A stretch of DNA of 6,592 nucleotides from JAPLDB01 sp964356415 (GTDB lineage: Bacteria > Bacteroidota > Bacteroidia > AKYH767-A > 2013-40CM-41-45). Position 1 is the first letter of the stretch. Every line of letters begins with the position of its first letter. Of the stretch, positions 5,861 through 6,592 are shown piece by piece. The translations under genes and the position numbers were made by a program. The notes beneath the pieces were generated by a model, which was given only the letters and a program-made list of their open reading frames with translations, searched no databases and was not told where the DNA came from. The DNA lies in contig CAYHHK010000177.1 in the NCBI GenBank assembly GCA_964356415.1, forward strand, positions 1-6,592, given 5' to 3'.

Positions 5861-5929
5861 AAAAAAAATCCCGGGAATCGTTAGTGACTCATTATCAGCA
5901 GCTGGCATGAATTATTTGCCACGATCCCG
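5861..5929 (-). terminator. Possible terminator-like structure, minus strand
   Basis: CGGG plus ATCGT (5872-5875, 5877-5881) can pair with ACGAT plus CCCG (5921-5929) across one bulged A. An inner TGGCA/TGCCA hairpin lies at 5903-5907 and 5917-5921, competing for base 5921. On the minus strand this is followed by eight Ts (complement of 5861-5868), so it could stop antisense transcription before it enters the GNAT-like gene. On the plus strand no T-run follows. The loop is long, so the call is weak. Confidence 0.25.
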
Positions 5930-6100
5930 ATAACTATCTGGACCAATAATTAACACCAAAGCAAATCAATTCTATTTTTCATTTGAAGATTAATGCTAGC
6001 GGAAGCAATTACTACGACTAATTCGTTGTGGAATATTCAATATTATTCAAGATTCGAATAAGTAATAAACAATAGTTTAGGCTCAGTTTGTTTTGATGAG

Positions 6101-6134
6101 ATTCCTCTCTCCGTCCCGAAGCGTCGGGAGGAAT
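6101..6134. repeat. Hairpin-forming palindromic sequence (TCCCGA/TCGGGA)
   Basis: TCCCGA (6114-6119) pairs with TCGGGA (6124-6129) over a 4-nt loop. Outer arms ATTCC (6101-6105) and GGAAT (6130-6134) also pair, leaving an 8-nt bulge on the left. The following GGAATGACA resembles the end of the hairpin at 3866-3906, consistent with a dispersed palindromic repeat family. Confidence 0.65.
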
Positions 6135-6158
6135 GACAAAGCAAGTGAGTCTAAAGGG

Positions 6159-6208
6159 TGGCGGCAGGAAAAATTTGCCCCCAAATCCGCAAATTTTTCC
6201 TGCCGCCA
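6159..6208. repeat. Perfect 20-bp inverted repeat with 10-nt loop
   Basis: The left arm (6159-6178) begins TGGCGGCAGG and ends AATTTGC. The right arm (6189-6208) is its exact reverse complement, and the loop is CCCCAAATCC. This is the strongest palindrome in the window. No T-run follows on either strand, so it is not a typical intrinsic terminator. It could be a mobile-element remnant, a processed RNA stem or a DNA cruciform; nothing nearby decides between these. Confidence 0.95.
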
Positions 6209-6301
6209 ATTAACAACTCTTCGTCCTTCATTACCTCAAATATTTCGAAGCTTCACTGTACTTAGGCTCGTCCCGAAACATCTGGTGTGGAATTTCTCAA
6301 A

Positions 6302-6346
6302 ATAAGCCACAATGGAACAATGTGATAAATTCAGGGCTTATGTTTT
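6302..6346 (+). terminator. Weak terminator-like hairpin
   Basis: ATAAGCC (6302-6308) pairs with GGCTTAT (6335-6341), followed by GTTTTT (6342-6347). The stem is only 7 bp and the loop 26 nt, and no gene ends close upstream. It could limit read-through into the tRNA, but the evidence is thin. Confidence 0.2.
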
Positions 6347-6429
6347 TATCGGATCGCGGACAAAAAAAGCCTTCGGGAATTTCAAAAAAAACATTTTTTA
6401 ACAATAAGTCGGGGTTTGAAATAGATTTC

Positions 6430-6437
6430 TATTTTTG
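6430..6437 (+). promoter_or_regulatory. Candidate -7 promoter element for tRNA-Lys
   Basis: TATTTTTG is a full match to TAnnTTTG. It would leave a leader of about 75 nt before the mature tRNA, to be removed by RNase P. A TTTG at 6415-6418 is only 11 bp upstream, closer than the usual -33 spacing. Confidence 0.4.
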
Positions 6438-6518
6438 CAGCCCTTTTAAAAACTGATTCCACCTTCGCCCCCACCTTCATTGAAATTCCGGTGGACAGGG
6501 AGGCTACGGTGGATGAAA

Positions 6519-6591
6519 GATTCCGTAGCTCAGCTGGTAGAGCATTACACTTTTAATGTAGGGGTCCTGGGTTCGAATCCCAGCGGGATCA
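6519..6591 (+). tRNA. tRNA-Lys (anticodon UUU)
   Basis: A complete 73-nt cloverleaf. The acceptor stem GATTCCG (6519-6525) pairs with CGGGATC (6584-6590) with one T-G wobble. The D stem is GCTC/GAGC (6528-6531, 6540-6543). The anticodon stem TTACA/TGTAG (6545-6549, 6557-6561) encloses the loop CTTTTAA with anticodon TTT at 6552-6554. The T arm is CTGGG, TTCGAAT, CCCAG (6567-6583). The discriminator base is A (6591). The window ends one base later, so an encoded CCA cannot be judged. Confidence 0.97.
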
Positions 6592-6592
6592 C

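Larger units (their letters stand above)
5861..6518. other. Gene-free stretch with hairpins between the GNAT-like gene and tRNA-Lys
   Basis: About 660 bp of A/T-rich sequence without a convincing gene. Short frames at 6018-6209 (-) and 6093-6305 (+) run through inverted repeats and resemble no known protein. The region holds the hairpins at 6101-6134 and 6159-6208, a weak terminator-like hairpin at 6302-6346 and a promoter-like motif for the tRNA. Confidence 0.75.

Noticed and set aside
6018..6305. Two short frames overlapping on opposite strands
   Set aside because: Both run through the perfect inverted repeat and neighbouring hairpin, and their peptides look random.
6214..6456. About 80 codons open on the plus strand before the tRNA
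   Set aside because: There is no start codon near its beginning, no similarity I recognise, and the composition is that of A/T-rich intergenic DNA.

Overview
The window looks like a chromosomal piece of a Bacteroidota genome, probably from a draft or metagenome assembly because it contains a run of exactly 100 Ns. The evidence is a large secreted protein with PKD and SprB-like modules ending in a type IX secretion (T9SS) type B sorting domain, several matches to the Bacteroidota -7 promoter consensus TAnnTTTG, and A/T-rich gene starts without Shine-Dalgarno sequences.

Layout. 1-191: two arrays of 7-bp tandem repeats. 211-615 (+): an EVE-domain protein. 677-1786 (+): a polytopic membrane protein, possibly GT-C-like. 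1799-3682 (-): the 627-residue T9SS type B surface or secreted protein, convergent with the membrane protein and starting at TTG. 3683-4702: about 1 kb without an intact gene, full of repeats. It holds four copies (one partial) of a 37-bp GC-rich palindromic element, a long hairpin, a 14-bp palindrome, a broken copy of the start of the next gene, the assembly gap, and a duplicated piece of that gene's promoter region. 4703-5860 (+): a 385-residue GNAT-like protein. 5861-6518: a gene-free stretch with several hairpins, including a perfect 20-bp inverted repeat. 6519-6591 (+): tRNA-Lys(UUU) at the right edge.

The genes do not form an obvious pathway. The EVE gene and the membrane-protein gene could be co-transcribed (61 bp apart), while the others look like single units. 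The most unusual part is 4112-4747. There the promoter and first 15 codons of the GNAT-like gene occur as a truncated duplicate that runs into a palindromic element, and another part of the same promoter runs into a second copy of the element. Both junctions lie at a CTGC(C) motif also present at the matching place in the intact locus, which points to repeat-associated or microhomology-mediated local duplication. The N gap is flanked by an exact 55-bp repeat, so assembly error must be excluded before this structure is trusted. I see no defence system, CRISPR array or transposase gene in the window.
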